In this document: in pieces, positions 16,075 through 24,215 of the stretch | Layout: each line of letters opens with the position of its first letter | How positions within the stretch are numbered: position 1 is the first letter of the stretch | From: Symbiodinium natans | Taxonomy: Eukaryota; Sar; Dinophyceae; Suessiales; Symbiodiniaceae | DNA: 25,000 nt | Assembly: GCA_905221605.1 (NCBI GenBank) | Contig: CAJNDS010000225.1 | Coordinates: forward strand, 392,501-417,500 | Reading direction: 5' to 3' | The notes under the pieces: generated by a model | Seen by the model: only the letters and a program-made list of their open reading frames with translations | Database searches by the model: none | What the model was told of the DNA's origin: nothing | Made by a program: the position numbers and the translations under genes

Positions 16075-16144
16075 TAAACCCTAAACCCTAAACCCTAAAC
16101 CCTGAACCCTAAACCCTAAACCCCTAAACCGAAAACCCTAAACC
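16075..16144 (-). repeat. interstitial CCCTAAA array
   Basis: About 9 units, the last ones degenerate. Confidence 0.93.
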
Positions 16145-16145
16145 A

Positions 16146-16310
16146 AGAGCCACGGCTAGCGACGCCCTTTTTCCGGATAAATGTCGGCTCGCGAGACTCA
16201 TCGCCAGGCAGTTCGAAAAACTCGAAACCCAAACACGACATCACCTAGAGCCTAGTGTGACTGCTGCTGTAAACCCTACACCCAAAACCCTAAACCCTGG
16301 GACTTCATAA
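16146..16310 (+). CDS. plus-strand open island, unknown
   Basis: Open for 54 codons on the plus strand, no ATG, including LARLIARQFEKLETQTRHHL, with GTAAAC at 16269 as a possible donor. The minus strand is closed here, so this island does not fit the minus-strand model; it may belong to another gene or be chance. Confidence 0.3.
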   Translation, partial: RATASDALFPDKCRLARLIARQFEKLETQTRHHLEPSVTAAVNPTPKTLNPGTS

Positions 16311-16524
16311 GCCCAAGCCACAATATATTGGGGGGGGTTTAGCGTCTGGCTGAGTCTAGCCTTGTTGCATTTGTTGAGGGCTTTAGGGCTTTGGGTTTTA
16401 GGCTAGTGCTTTGTCGGGAGGCCCCAAACCCAAAGGCTTATAGGTTTAGGGTTGAGGGCTTACCCTGAGCCACTAAACCTGTCAGCCTGTAGACCCCTCA
16501 ACTCTGCACCCCTTAAACAGAAGT

Positions 16525-16620
16525 TCGGGTTCAGGGTTTAGGGTTTAAGGTTTGGGGTCTGGGGTTTAGGAGGGTTTAGGGTTTCGGGTTTAGGGCTTAG
16601 GGCTTAGGGTTTAGGGCTAG
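16525..16620 (+). repeat. degenerate TTTAGGG array
   Basis: About 12 units, with TTTGGGG and CTTAGGG variants. Confidence 0.9.
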
Positions 16621-16636
16621 GGCCCAAACTCTTAAC

Positions 16637-16675
16637 CCGCGACTCGTCTGTAGATCCGACCGCTGGCTTGCAAGG
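16637..16675 (-). CDS. candidate exon, 39 bp, phase 0
   Basis: Thirteen codons, PCKPAVGSTDESR, between acceptor TGCCATCAGCAG and donor GTTAAG on the minus strand. Confidence 0.35.
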
Positions 16676-16739
16676 CTGCTGATGGCAGATGGTCAACATC
16701 CAGGGTCACAAAAAGGGTTTGGGATCTAGGGTTTGTGTG

Positions 16740-16866
16740 TTTAGAGGTTTGCGGTTGGGGTTGAGGGTTTAAGGGGTTGAGGGTTTAGGGTTTAAGGGGT
16801 TTCGGGTTTAGGGTTTAGGGTTTAGGGTTTAGGGTTTAAGGTTTAGGGTTTAGGGTTTAGGGTTTG
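16740..16866 (+). repeat. interstitial TTTAGGG array
   Basis: Degenerate at first, then about 9 good units. Confidence 0.94.
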
Positions 16867-17170
16867 TCTGGTGGGCGCGCCCCTCGATATCCCATCGGCC
16901 GCAGCAACATCCCAAGCCACTACATCGACGCAAAAGGGCCTGCAGCAAAGCGCCCTCTGAGCGCATGCGGCCAGGCAAGTGATTATCACCTGCTCGGGGA
17001 AGGAAGCCGGCTCTTCAAGGGTTCAGGATGTAGGACTACATAGGATTTAGGGTTCCTATGGGTTGATGTTGAGAAGGTATCCAGGGTCGTGCACATGACT
17101 CGTCTACAGGGAAGCCTTCTTCTGAGTAGGCCCCTTCCTGAGTCCTGAGCGAATTTTCCGAGGAGACTAC

Positions 17171-17328
17171 CATGTTTCATGGGGGTCGTACTCCACGTTT
17201 GCATTAGCCACGGACTGGGCGAGTCCGTTGTAGTCCTCCCAGGGGAGGTCCGGCTCGACTCCGATGTGGTCCTCCCATGGAAAAGAGGGCTCCAGCGTTG
17301 TGGCGCCCTCGGCCACATCCTTGGTCGT
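17171..17328 (-). CDS. best single coding segment, unknown protein
   Basis: Open for more than 55 codons on the minus strand with about three quarters of third positions G or C. It includes EDHIGVEPDLPWEDYNGLAQ and an internal near-repeat, PWEDHIG...PWEDYNG. Donor GTAGTC follows ACATG; the acceptor may be CCTGGCAAAG at about 17329. It is acidic. It lies where the model would expect intron, so it may be an exon without its own C-rich array or part of another gene. After the donor the same frame has a TAG and another TAG 21 codons later. A further island, about 16866-16962, is open on the same strand. Confidence 0.5.
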
Positions 17329-17346
17329 CTTTGCCAGGATAGGTCC

Positions 17347-17441
17347 CTAAACCCTAACCCTAAACCCCAAACCCTAAACCCTAAACCCTAGACCCTAAAC
17401 CCTAAACCCTAAACCCTCAAACCCTAAACCCTAAACCCTAA
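17347..17441 (-). repeat. interstitial CCCTAAA array
   Basis: About 13 units. Confidence 0.95.
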
Positions 17442-17551
17442 ACAGAATGAGTGACTGGGGGTTGCCGCGACACGTAGAAAATCAGAAAGCCCAGACCCTG
17501 CCAGCTTTTTATTCCAGTCACCACTTTGGGATGCTCCCCGTTCCCCCCTCC

Positions 17552-17640
17552 AACCCTAAACCCTAAACCCTAAACCCTAAACCCTAAACCCCAAACCCCA
17601 AACCCCAAACCCTAAACCCCAAACTCCAAACCCTAAACCC
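17552..17640 (-). repeat. interstitial CCCTAAA array
   Basis: About 12 units with CCCCAAA variants. A solo family A-like end, TTGGGATGCTCCCC, lies just outside at about 17526-17540. Confidence 0.94.
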
Positions 17641-17739
17641 GACGAACCAAAGAAGCAACAAAACGAAGCCCGGGAAGCCAGTTGGATCTGGTCCAGATCC
17701 TCCGTGCCGCAGCTCCGCTGCTTCGGTACCATGCCTTGG
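17639..17739 (-). CDS. candidate exon, unknown protein
   Basis: Minus-strand acceptor TCTGAGCCAG, frame including RSCGTEDLDQIQLASRASFC, exit GTTTAGGG. Entry phase fits 18335-18410. A second frame (ESEPAKAWYRSSGAARRIWT) and the plus strand are also open. Confidence 0.45.
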
Positions 17740-17757
17740 CTGGCTCAGACTCTCGGG

Positions 17758-17803
17758 GGTTTAGGGTTTAGGGTTTAGGGTTTAGGGTTTAGGGTTTTAG
17801 GGC
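17758..17803 (+). repeat. interstitial TTTAGGG array
   Basis: About 6 units. Confidence 0.94.
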
Positions 17804-17878
17804 TCACACCCTTGAACTGCCCCGGACTTTCAGAGCTCTATAATGCGAGGCTCCTCTCTTTCTGGCCTCGGACTTATG

Positions 17879-17924
17879 ACCCTAAGCCCTAAACCCTAAA
17901 CCCTAAACCCTAAACCCTAAACCT
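17879..17924 (-). repeat. interstitial CCCTAAA array
   Basis: About 6 units. Confidence 0.94.
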
Positions 17925-18276
17925 TCAGGGTCTAGGACCGGCTGGGGTAGGGTTTAGGTTTCGGGGCTTCGCGGGTCTAAGGGGTCTGGGGGTCTAGGCG
18001 GGATACGTAGCCTGAACATTCGGGTTTCGGGTTTGGGGCTAGTGCTTAGGGTTTAGGACTTCGGGCTTCCCACACTGCTTCGAAGCTCAAGCACGCTTGC
18101 GCAAGACCTTCTTCTTCGCCTGCGCGGGTCAGAGTATCAATTTTTGGGTTGAGGGGTTGTGGAGCTTGAGGGTGTTGGGTCGAGGGTTTAGGGAATTTAG
18201 GGGTTTAGGGTTTGGCCATTGGGGGTTCGGGGATCTTTTGAGTTGGGCTTAGGGGGGCTTAGGCATACCGAGTTGG

Positions 18277-18336
18277 GCCCTAAACCCTAAACCCTAAACC
18301 CTACACCGTACAACCCTAAACCCTAAACCCTAACCC
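18277..18336 (-). repeat. interstitial CCCTAAA array
   Basis: About 8 units. Confidence 0.92.
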
Positions 18337-18410
18337 GCCCGAAACCGTCACAGTCTCCCCAGGGTGGTCCGCCATGATGCCACATGAATGAGCCCATGCC
18401 TTAAGCAGAT
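18335..18410 (-). CDS. candidate exon, unknown protein
   Basis: Minus-strand acceptor GAGGTTGATACAG, frame LLKAWAHSCGIMADHPGETV, exit GTTAGGG. Entry takes two bases, matching the phase-1 exit of 19104-19200. Confidence 0.5.
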
Positions 18411-18672
18411 CTGTATCAACCTCAGGTAGGGCCCGTAATCATCAGAACAGGGCTTCGAGGATTATAGCATCATTGTACCAGGGGCTATGAGGGACTTCTG
18501 TTAAACTTGTTTTTTTCAAAATTCCGGCTCCGTATATTCTTGGTTTGTAGCGGTATAGGTTTGAGGCTTAGGGCTATTCTAGGGGATTCGGCTGTTGATT
18601 GTAAAGAGCATGTATTTAGAAGAACCGTCACCCGGCAGAGGCCTCAACCGGTTTGGGGCCCAACGCGATTGG
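18411..18672. other. inter-array stretch, nothing assigned
   Basis: Unique, AT-richer sequence. AACCGTCAC occurs at 18343 and 18623, 280 bp apart, which may be chance. Confidence 0.4.
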
Positions 18673-18850
18673 GGTCTAGGGTTTAGGGTTTGGGAGTCTT
18701 AGGGTTTAGGGTTTAGGGTTTAGGGTTTAGGGTTTAGGGTTTAGGGTTTAGGGTTTAGCGTTTAGGGTGTAGGGTTTAGGAGTCTTAGGGTTTTGGGTTT
18801 CTGGGTCTTGGGGCTTAGGGTTTATTCGTCTTAGGTTGTAGGGTTTAAGG
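18673..18850 (+). repeat. interstitial TTTAGGG array
   Basis: About 12 pure units in the middle, GAGTCTTAGGG variants at both ends. Confidence 0.94.
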
Positions 18851-19001
18851 CCTTAAGGGTCTTCCGGGTCGGGGCTTAGGACAGCAAAGCTCCAGATAAG
18901 AGGGCGAGAGGGAGAACAGCCAGCCCTACAAGTATGTAGGCCCGAGGGATTGTCAACCCCAAACCCGCAACCCCACGCTCGAAACCGCGCCCCCTGAACC
19001 T

Positions 19002-19098
19002 AAAGCCCTAAACCCTAAACCCTAACCCTAAACCCTAAACCCTAAACCCTAAACCCTAAACCCTGAACCCTAAACCCTAAACCCTAAACCCTAAACCC
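19002..19098 (-). repeat. interstitial CCCTAAA array
   Basis: About 14 units. Confidence 0.96.
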
Positions 19099-19103
19099 CA
19101 CAC

Positions 19104-19200
19104 CCTGAGCCCCTGAGCTCAAAAAGCGACTCAGGGCCTTCTTGGGCCCGGCTTCCGCGACGTCCGTCGCCACCGCGTTGTCAGGCGAGGAATTGGGTTC
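19104..19200 (-). CDS. candidate exon, unknown protein
   Basis: Minus-strand acceptor CCCCTAGAAG, frame EPNSSPDNAVATDVAEAGPK then KALSRFLSS; about 22 of the first 28 third positions are G or C. Donor GTGTGG in phase 1. Entry phase 0 fits 20375-20464. Confidence 0.5.
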
Positions 19201-19207
19201 CTTCTAG

Positions 19208-19475
19208 GGGTTGGGGTTTAGGGTTTAGGGTTTAGGGTTTAGGGTTTAGGGTTTAGGGTTTAGGGTTTAGGGTTTAGGGTTTAGGGTTTAGGGTTTAGGG
19301 TTTAGGGTTTAGGGTTTAGGGTTTAGGGTTTAGGGGTTTAGGGTTTAGGGTTTAGGGTTTAGGGTTTAGGGTTTAGGGTTTAGGGTTTAGGGTTTAGGGT
19401 TTAGGGTTTAGGGTTTAGGGTTTAGGTTTAGGGTTTAGGGTTTAGGGTTTAGGGTTTAGGGTTTAGGGTTTAGGG
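19208..19475 (+). repeat. longest pure TTTAGGG array
   Basis: About 38 units, nearly perfect, with one TTTAGGGG and one shortened unit. Its purity suggests it is the youngest, or the one best kept by slippage. Confidence 0.98.
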
Positions 19476-19674
19476 TCCGCCGACCCTGGCGGCGTGTTGG
19501 ATGGGAAAAGGAGGTGAAAACCCCCCCCCTCTTTCCCCTTACCCCCCCAAAACGCGGCGGGTAGGGGGGGGTCCCCGGGCAGCTTTTCCATGGAGGGCCA
19601 GGCCACCCACACGGCATAAACTCACGGACCATAGGCGGTTTCGCACAGGACATAGGGGCCCTTTGGGAAAAACC

Positions 19675-19675
<1 letters not shown>

Positions 19676-19760
<85 letters not shown>
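19676..19760 (+). repeat. 85-nt poly-C tract
   Basis: Eighty-five consecutive C between AACCA and ACCAAC. The length may be imprecise because of sequencing. Flanking sequence at 19510-19590 is also rich in short C and G runs. Confidence 0.85.
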
Positions 19761-19880
19761 ACCAACTTTGGCATCCTTTGACCTGACGAACGCGTTTAAA
19801 CCTTTCAACTATGCTCCAGCGGGGTCGGCGGCTTGAGCCGGAGGCTCTTAAATTTAGGGTTTAGGGTTTAGGGTTTAGGG

Positions 19881-19990
19881 TGACCCAGGAGTAACCTAGA
19901 CATAAAAAGGGTGCCCTTTGTGGTTGAAAGGGGACAATACGGGAACCTAAGCCTTAAAAATGGGAATGAGGGCCGACTCGGGGTCCTAGA
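19881..19990 (+). mobile_element. family B inverted-repeat element, copy 1
   Basis: The left end GACCCAGGAGTA is the inverse of the right end GACTCGGGGTCCTAG. It shares a G-GTGCCCTTTGTGGTT / GGGAACC / GGGCC core with copies at 20134, 21813 and 23167. It sits directly after a short TTTAGGG array (19855-19880). Confidence 0.75.
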
Positions 19991-20019
19991 CTCTGTACTT
20001 GTATATTCCATAGTCTAGT

Positions 20020-20103
20020 TTGGGGTTTGGGGTTTAGAGTTTTAGGGTCTAGGGCTTTTAGGGCTTGAGGTTTAGGGTCTAAAAGCCCTAAACCCTGAAC
20101 CCT
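20020..20103. repeat. head-to-head telomeric junction
   Basis: Degenerate TTTAGGG units turn at TCTAAAAG (about 20078-20085) into CCCTAAACCCTG. Confidence 0.85.
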
Positions 20104-20133
20104 GCCAACACCCTAAGCGCACACCAAGCTGAG

Positions 20134-20234
20134 TCGACCCCTTCCACCATAGGTTCGGGGAGACGAAAAACGGGGCACCTTTTTTGTCTTACTCAAGAAA
20201 AGAAGGAAAAACGGTACACTACTGGGCGTCCTAG
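20134..20234 (+). mobile_element. family B inverted-repeat element, copy 2
   Basis: Diverged copy sharing GGGGCACCTTTTTTG and the right end ACTGGGCGTCCTAG. Confidence 0.65.
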
Positions 20235-20279
20235 ACCAAGACCCTAAGCCCTAAAACCTGAAAGCCCCAAAGTTAACTC

Positions 20280-20374
20280 CCTAAACCCTAAACCCTAAAC
20301 CCTAAACCCTAAACCCCTAAACCCCTAAACCCTAAACCCTAAACCCCTAAACCCCTAAACCCTAAACCCTAAAC
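20280..20374 (-). repeat. CCCTAAA/CCCCTAAA array
   Basis: About 13 units with 8-bp variants in a repeated pattern. Confidence 0.95.
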
Positions 20375-20464
20375 TCGAGGCAGCCGCGGCTCATTCTTCA
20401 CCCGATCCTTGGGGACCAGTCGACGAACTTTCTTCTTGCGCTTCCGGCGCGCTGGAGCCTGCTC
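20375..20464 (-). CDS. candidate exon, 90 bp, basic, phase 0
   Basis: Exactly 30 codons on the minus strand after AAACCCAG, including ARRKRKKKVRRLVPKDRVKN, exit GTTTAGGG. The basic cluster RRKRKKK resembles a nuclear localisation signal. Two other frames are partly open, and so is the plus strand. Confidence 0.5.
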
Positions 20465-20468
20465 CTGG

Positions 20469-20537
20469 GTTTAGGGTTTAGGGTTGATAGGGTTGTAGGG
20501 TTATAGGGTTTAGGGTTTGGGGTTTAGGGTTTAGGGT
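20469..20537 (+). repeat. interstitial TTTAGGG array
   Basis: About 8 units, partly degenerate. Confidence 0.9.
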
Positions 20538-21332
20538 TCCCGCGCTTGCGGTTTCAGGGTGGGACTGGGGTTTAGCAAGTAAGCTATGGGAGTTGAGGAG
20601 TGAAAGGGTTTCGGGTGCTTGGGCGTGGAGTGAAGGGTTTAGGGCCTGGGCTTTGGGGTTTAAATAAGGACGGCTTAGGCGTCAAGCAGGCGGGGCTTCT
20701 ACAGATTTTATGTGGGTTTAGGGTTCAGGGTTCAGGGCTTTTGTTGGGGGCACTTGGGGGGTGGGGGTTAGTCAGGGCCTGTGGGATTCCAGGGTCTGGG
20801 GCCTGGGGGCTCTACAACGGTTTCTAGGACTGAGGGCTTGATGTTTGGGGCTCTAGGATGCTCTAAACGGGGTTCCCACGCAACTAGGTATGAGAAGGGA
20901 GCCCTTGCGTCTTAGGGGCATCAAGGGAACCGAACCCCTAAGGAACAAAAGGCACTTCACTGGTCTTGGGTTGCCCCCTCTGACTTGTAAGTGTAGCATA
21001 CGTAGCCACCGCTGCATTTTTTTTTTTTTTTTTTGGGGGGGGGTTGTGCTCGCCCCCCCCCCCCCCCCCCACCCCCCACCCCGCACAATCACAATAAAGC
21101 CGTTAGGCCGCGCCATTAGGTAAACTCCCCGAGCAACTCCTCGTCCAGGAGCTTTAAAGACAACCGCCGCCTCCAAAAAAGACTCCCTTCATGACACGGC
21201 TCCTTTCCTTTCGAAGGGTTCCCCAAAAGGGGGCCTCGTTTCAAGCCATCACTAGAAATACCCCAGACTCTACAAACCCCAAAACCCTGCAACCCTGAAT
21301 CCGAAACCCATGAAACCCTTAAGCAAAACCTA
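20538..21332. other. long inter-array stretch with homopolymer switch
   Basis: Degenerate TTTAGGG units occur to about 20740. At 21017-21070, T18 is followed by G9 and, after nine bases, C18. Overlapping open frames on both strands around 20850-21170 cross these tracts and are not taken as genes. Confidence 0.5.
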
Positions 21333-21400
21333 AACCGCCCTAAACCCTAAACCCTCAACCCTAAACCCTAAACCCTAAGCCTCAAACCCTGAACCCTGCC
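21333..21400 (-). repeat. interstitial CCCTAAA array
   Basis: About 9 units. Confidence 0.9.
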
Positions 21401-21444
21401 TCCGCCAGCTCTTCTCCCTCTTGCTCTCCAGCGTTCGCCGGGCC
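21396..21444 (-). CDS. candidate exon, 49 bp
   Basis: Minus-strand acceptor CCTTCCCAAG, frame ARRTLESKREKSWRRQ with almost all third positions G or C, flush exit at GGTTCAGGG. A different frame is also open. Confidence 0.4.
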
Positions 21445-21459
21445 CTTGGGAAGGCGGTC

Positions 21460-21523
21460 GTTTAGGGTTTAGGGTTTCGGGTTTCGGGTTCAGGGTTCAG
21501 GGTTCAGGGTTCAGGGTTTAGGG
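21460..21523 (+). repeat. TTTAGGG array with TTCAGGG block
   Basis: About 9 units, four of them TTCAGGG. Confidence 0.93.
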
Positions 21524-21610
21524 CCCTGGGATCCAGAGGGGTGGTAGAAAGATTCCGGAGCATGGCGCGGTGCGGCAGTCTTACTAGAGAGTTGTGCTGC
21601 AGATGTGATG

Positions 21611-21631
21611 TTGCTTTCTTCTTTTGCAGAA
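21611..21631 (+). promoter_or_regulatory. possible plus-strand 3' splice site
   Basis: A pyrimidine-rich run ending CTTCTTTTGCAG looks like a canonical acceptor on the plus strand. No convincing exon follows before the array at 21655. Confidence 0.25.
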
Positions 21632-21654
21632 TTTGAGTATATTGTGCCTCAGAC

Positions 21655-21719
21655 CCTAGACCCTAAACCCTAAACCCTAAACCCTAAACCCCGAACCCTA
21701 AACCCTACACCCTAAACCC
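21655..21719 (-). repeat. interstitial CCCTAAA array
   Basis: About 9 units. Confidence 0.94.
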
Positions 21720-21812
21720 AGTTCGACGCTGAAAGTGGTCCCAACACCCTGCAGTTCGACTTGTTTCTTGCCAATTCTCTCGCATTTCGACTTAGATTAG
21801 GGGTTTAGTTTC

Positions 21813-21917
21813 CTAGACCCGGGAGTACCCTAAGAAGACAAAGGGCACCTTTTTTGGTTTTAAGGGGATTATAAGGGAACCCTACAAAAGAAAATAAGGG
21901 CCTACTCCCGGTCCTAG
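21813..21917 (+). mobile_element. family B inverted-repeat element, copy 3
   Basis: A 105-bp copy with the clearest ends: CTAGACCCGGGAGTA and TACTCCCGGTCCTAG, an inverted repeat. Internal GGGCACCTTTTTTGG and GGGAACCC are shared with the other copies. Confidence 0.85.
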
Positions 21918-22346
21918 TTTAGGGGCTGAAAGACTTGTCGTGACTCGATTGCTGTTCGGAGTTTCGATGTAGAGTGCTTTGAGCCTCGTCTCGTCAGTCG
22001 CCTGTTGTAGATCCGTGGCACACGGGAAGTCCATCACAAGAATGCAGATTCGGAATTGCTCAACAACCTATAGGTGACATTCCTATAACCCCATTCCAGA
22101 AACCTCACGCTTCTTATCCCTGCAACCCCTAAAACCCCAAACCCGAACCCCTAAACCACAACTCAAAACCCCAAAACCCTAAATGCAAAAAAACAAAAAA
22201 ACTGCCTGGCTCAGCGTGGTGATTTTCGGGTTTAGGTCAAAACAGCCTTGCAAGGCCCTAAACGCTAAACCCTTGAATGTTCCTTGAAACCCTCAAAACC
22301 TAACCTAAAGCCCGCCAGGAGTGTAGTGGAGTATTGCTTACGGTTC
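21918..22346. other. inter-array stretch, nothing assigned
   Basis: Unique sequence to about 22110, then degenerate CCCTAAA units mixed with A-runs. No supported gene. Confidence 0.5.
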
Positions 22347-22446
22347 CCTAAACCCTAAACCCTAAAGCCTAAAGCCTAAAGCTTAAAGCCTAAAGCCTAA
22401 AGCCTAAAGCCTAAAGCCTAAAGCCTGAACCCTAAACCCTAAACCC
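22347..22446 (-). repeat. CCCTAAA array with CCTAAAG block
   Basis: The variant CCTAAAG is repeated about 9 times at 22362-22427 between normal units. Confidence 0.95.
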
Positions 22447-22459
22447 CCAAGCCCCTAAA

Positions 22460-22525
22460 GCGGTTCTGGGCTTGTGAGGCCAAAGCGGCCTGCTGGAAGT
22501 GCGTGGTGAGGATGCGCCGGAAGTC
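22460..22525 (-). CDS. candidate exon, 66 bp, phase 0
   Basis: An excellent minus-strand acceptor, CATCCTGCTTCGCAG, then 22 codons, DFRRILTTHFQQAALASQAQ onward, with 19 of 22 third positions G or C. It exits at CTTTAGGGG without a clear GT. A plus-strand frame (CEAKAACWKCVVRMRRKSCE) is also open. Confidence 0.5.
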
Positions 22526-22563
22526 CTGCGAAGCAGGATGCCCGAAATCCCGAAACGTTTGGT

Positions 22564-22700
22564 AGGGTTTAGGGTTTAGGGTTTAGGGTTTAAGGTTTAG
22601 GGTTTAGGGTTTAGGGTTTAGGGTTTAGGGTTTAGGGTTTAGGGTTTAGGGTTTAGGGTTTAGGGTTTAGGGTTTAGGGTGTAGGGTGGAGGGTTTAGGG
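22564..22700 (+). repeat. interstitial TTTAGGG array
   Basis: About 19 units, nearly pure to 22680. Confidence 0.97.
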
Positions 22701-23024
22701 TGTATACAGGGCGTAGGATTTGGGGTTTGGGGTTTGGGGCGTAGGGTTTGGGTTTTGGGGCTCATGGCCAGTTTGGGTCCTAGAATTTAGAAGATGGGGA
22801 CAAGGGTTTAGGTTTGGGATTTGGGGGCTAAGACTTCTAGAGCCCGCACTCACAACGCCCCATCCAAAACATAAGCCCTGTCCCCCAACCCCCCCCCCCC
22901 CCCACCACCTCCCCCCCTCCCACATAGGTTGAATTACGCGCTCGACAACACTAGTCAAAATTGGAACGAAGCGAGAAAACCCTCCCAAAAAAAAACTCAC
23001 GCTAAACTCTAAACCTTAAAACTT
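22701..23024. other. inter-array stretch, nothing assigned
   Basis: Degenerate TTTGGGG units to about 22760, a C-run of about 15 at 22889-22903, then unique sequence. Open frames on both strands derive from repeat and C/G tracts. Confidence 0.5.
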
Positions 23025-23116
23025 GGGATGTTCCCTCTACTGACAGTCCTTAATAGGGATCCTAGTAGGAGGCACTATAATCCCTACGAAAGACTGTTAG
23101 TACAAGGGGGACATCC
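23025..23116. mobile_element. family A fold-back element, copy 4
   Basis: Ends TTGGGATGTTCCC and GGGGGACATCC; internal ACAGTCCTTAATAGGGAT and its complement around the centre. About 92 bp. Confidence 0.85.
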
Positions 23117-23166
23117 AAACCTTCACACCACAAAGTCCCAGGCCATTTTACATGTGAACATCCACC

Positions 23167-23266
23167 GCCCAGTAACCATGTCATAATGAGGGCACCCTTG
23201 TTTGGGTTGGTTACTTTATGAGGGAACTCAGAACCAAAAAAAGGGTAAAGGGTACCACTGGGCTAC
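23167..23266 (+). mobile_element. family B-like element, copy 4 (diverged)
   Basis: GAGGGCACCCTTGTTTGG and a later GAGGGAACTC resemble the family B core; the ends GCCCAGTAACC and GGTACCACTGGGC are inverted. Weaker than the other copies. Confidence 0.5.
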
Positions 23267-23369
23267 CAAGCATCACACACACCATGAACCCGACTCTCCC
23301 TACAAATCCCAGTATCGTTGCAAACCCCGGTGTCAGCCTGTAGGCCCGTTAGAAACGACGACCCCCGCC

Positions 23370-23479
23370 CTAAACCCGAAACCCTAAACCCAAGCCCGAA
23401 ACCCTAAAACCGAAACCCTAAACCCCTAAACCCCTAAACCCTACACCCCCCAAACCCCAAACCCTAAACCCTAAACCCT
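23370..23479 (-). repeat. interstitial CCCTAAA array
   Basis: About 15 units with CCCGAAA and CCCCTAAA variants. Confidence 0.94.
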
Positions 23480-23543
23480 CAGTCTGGGTTCCGTCCTTCT
23501 CGTCCAGGAGCACGGGATCCTCATTTGACGCGTTCTGCTCCAC
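23478..23543 (-). CDS. candidate exon, 66 bp, phase 0
   Basis: Minus-strand acceptor CCCCCTGAAAG, with an in-frame TGA just upstream, then 22 codons beginning VEQNASNEDPVLLDEKDGTQ, flush with GGTTTAGGG. Acidic. The plus strand is also open. Confidence 0.5.
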
Positions 23544-23572
23544 CTTTCAGGGGGACTGTGGTGTTCTTCTAG

Positions 23573-23695
23573 GGTTTAAAAGTTTAGGGTTTAGGGTTTA
23601 GGGTTTAGGGTTTAGGGTTTAGGGTTTAGGGTTTAGGGTTTAAAAGTTTAGGGTTTAGGGTTTAGGATTTAGGGTTTAGGGTTTAGGGTTTAGGG
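23573..23695 (+). repeat. interstitial TTTAGGG array
   Basis: About 17 units; TTTAAAAG interrupts it twice, about 65 bp apart, at 23576 and 23641. Confidence 0.96.
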
Positions 23696-23839
23696 GAGCG
23701 GGGCCCAGCGGCCCCACATAACTACAACCACAGAACTACAACTGTTCTTAACTCCATGATGCCGGTTCGGGGCGCAGGCTTCGGGATCCCGGGCTTCGGA
23801 AACCCAAAACTCCAAGCCCCCCAAAACCCCCAAAATCCT

Positions 23840-23915
23840 CAACCCTGAACCCGCTAAACCCTAAACCCTGAACCCTTGACCCTAAACCCTAAACCCTGGA
23901 CCCTGAACCCTAAAC
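23840..23915 (-). repeat. interstitial CCCTAAA array
   Basis: About 10 units with CCCTGAA and CCCTGGA variants. Confidence 0.92.
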
Positions 23916-24051
23916 AAACACTAATCCATGTACCTAGATATTGAATACTTAGGCCGCAAGTACTTCCTACATAGGGACTTCGGGGCCCAAAGTATATCAT
24001 AGTGAGGCACATGGACCCTTAGGGAAACTCTGCTGCAGGCCTTGCCTCCAC

Positions 24052-24109
24052 CTTGACATCCTTGCTATCTGGGAGGTTGGCCCGCGTCAGCCTCTTTCCG
24101 CATCGCCAC
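24052..24109 (-). CDS. candidate exon, unknown protein
   Basis: Minus-strand acceptor ACCCTGAG, frame CGKRLTRANLPDSKDVK, donor GTGGAG. A second frame (VAMRKEADAGQPPR) is open but shorter. Confidence 0.35.
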
Positions 24110-24115
24110 CTCAGG

Positions 24116-24215
24116 GTTTAGGGTCTAGGGTTTAGGGTTTAGGGTTTAGGGTTTAGGGTTTAGGGTTTAGGGTTTAGGGTTTAGGGTCTAGGGTTTAGAG
24201 TTTTGGGTTTCGGGT
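24116..24215 (+). repeat. interstitial TTTAGGG array
   Basis: About 12 units, followed by degenerate units to about 24370. Confidence 0.95.

Noticed and set aside
18343-18631. AACCGTCAC pair as target-site duplication of a 270-bp element
   Set aside because: Only nine bases, no inverted ends inside, and low complexity makes chance plausible.
19208-19475. True chromosome end
   Set aside because: Unique sequence and arrays of both orientations continue on both sides, so this is interstitial.
19501-19836. Open frames rich in Pro (plus) and Gly (minus) across the poly-C tract
   Set aside because: A homopolymer has no stop codons; the flanking sequence does not look coding.
20853-21176. Overlapping open frames on both strands
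   Set aside because: Both depend on the T/G/C homopolymers and have no consistent codon pattern.
22695-23000. Overlapping open frames on both strands
   Set aside because: Made of degenerate telomeric units and a C-run.
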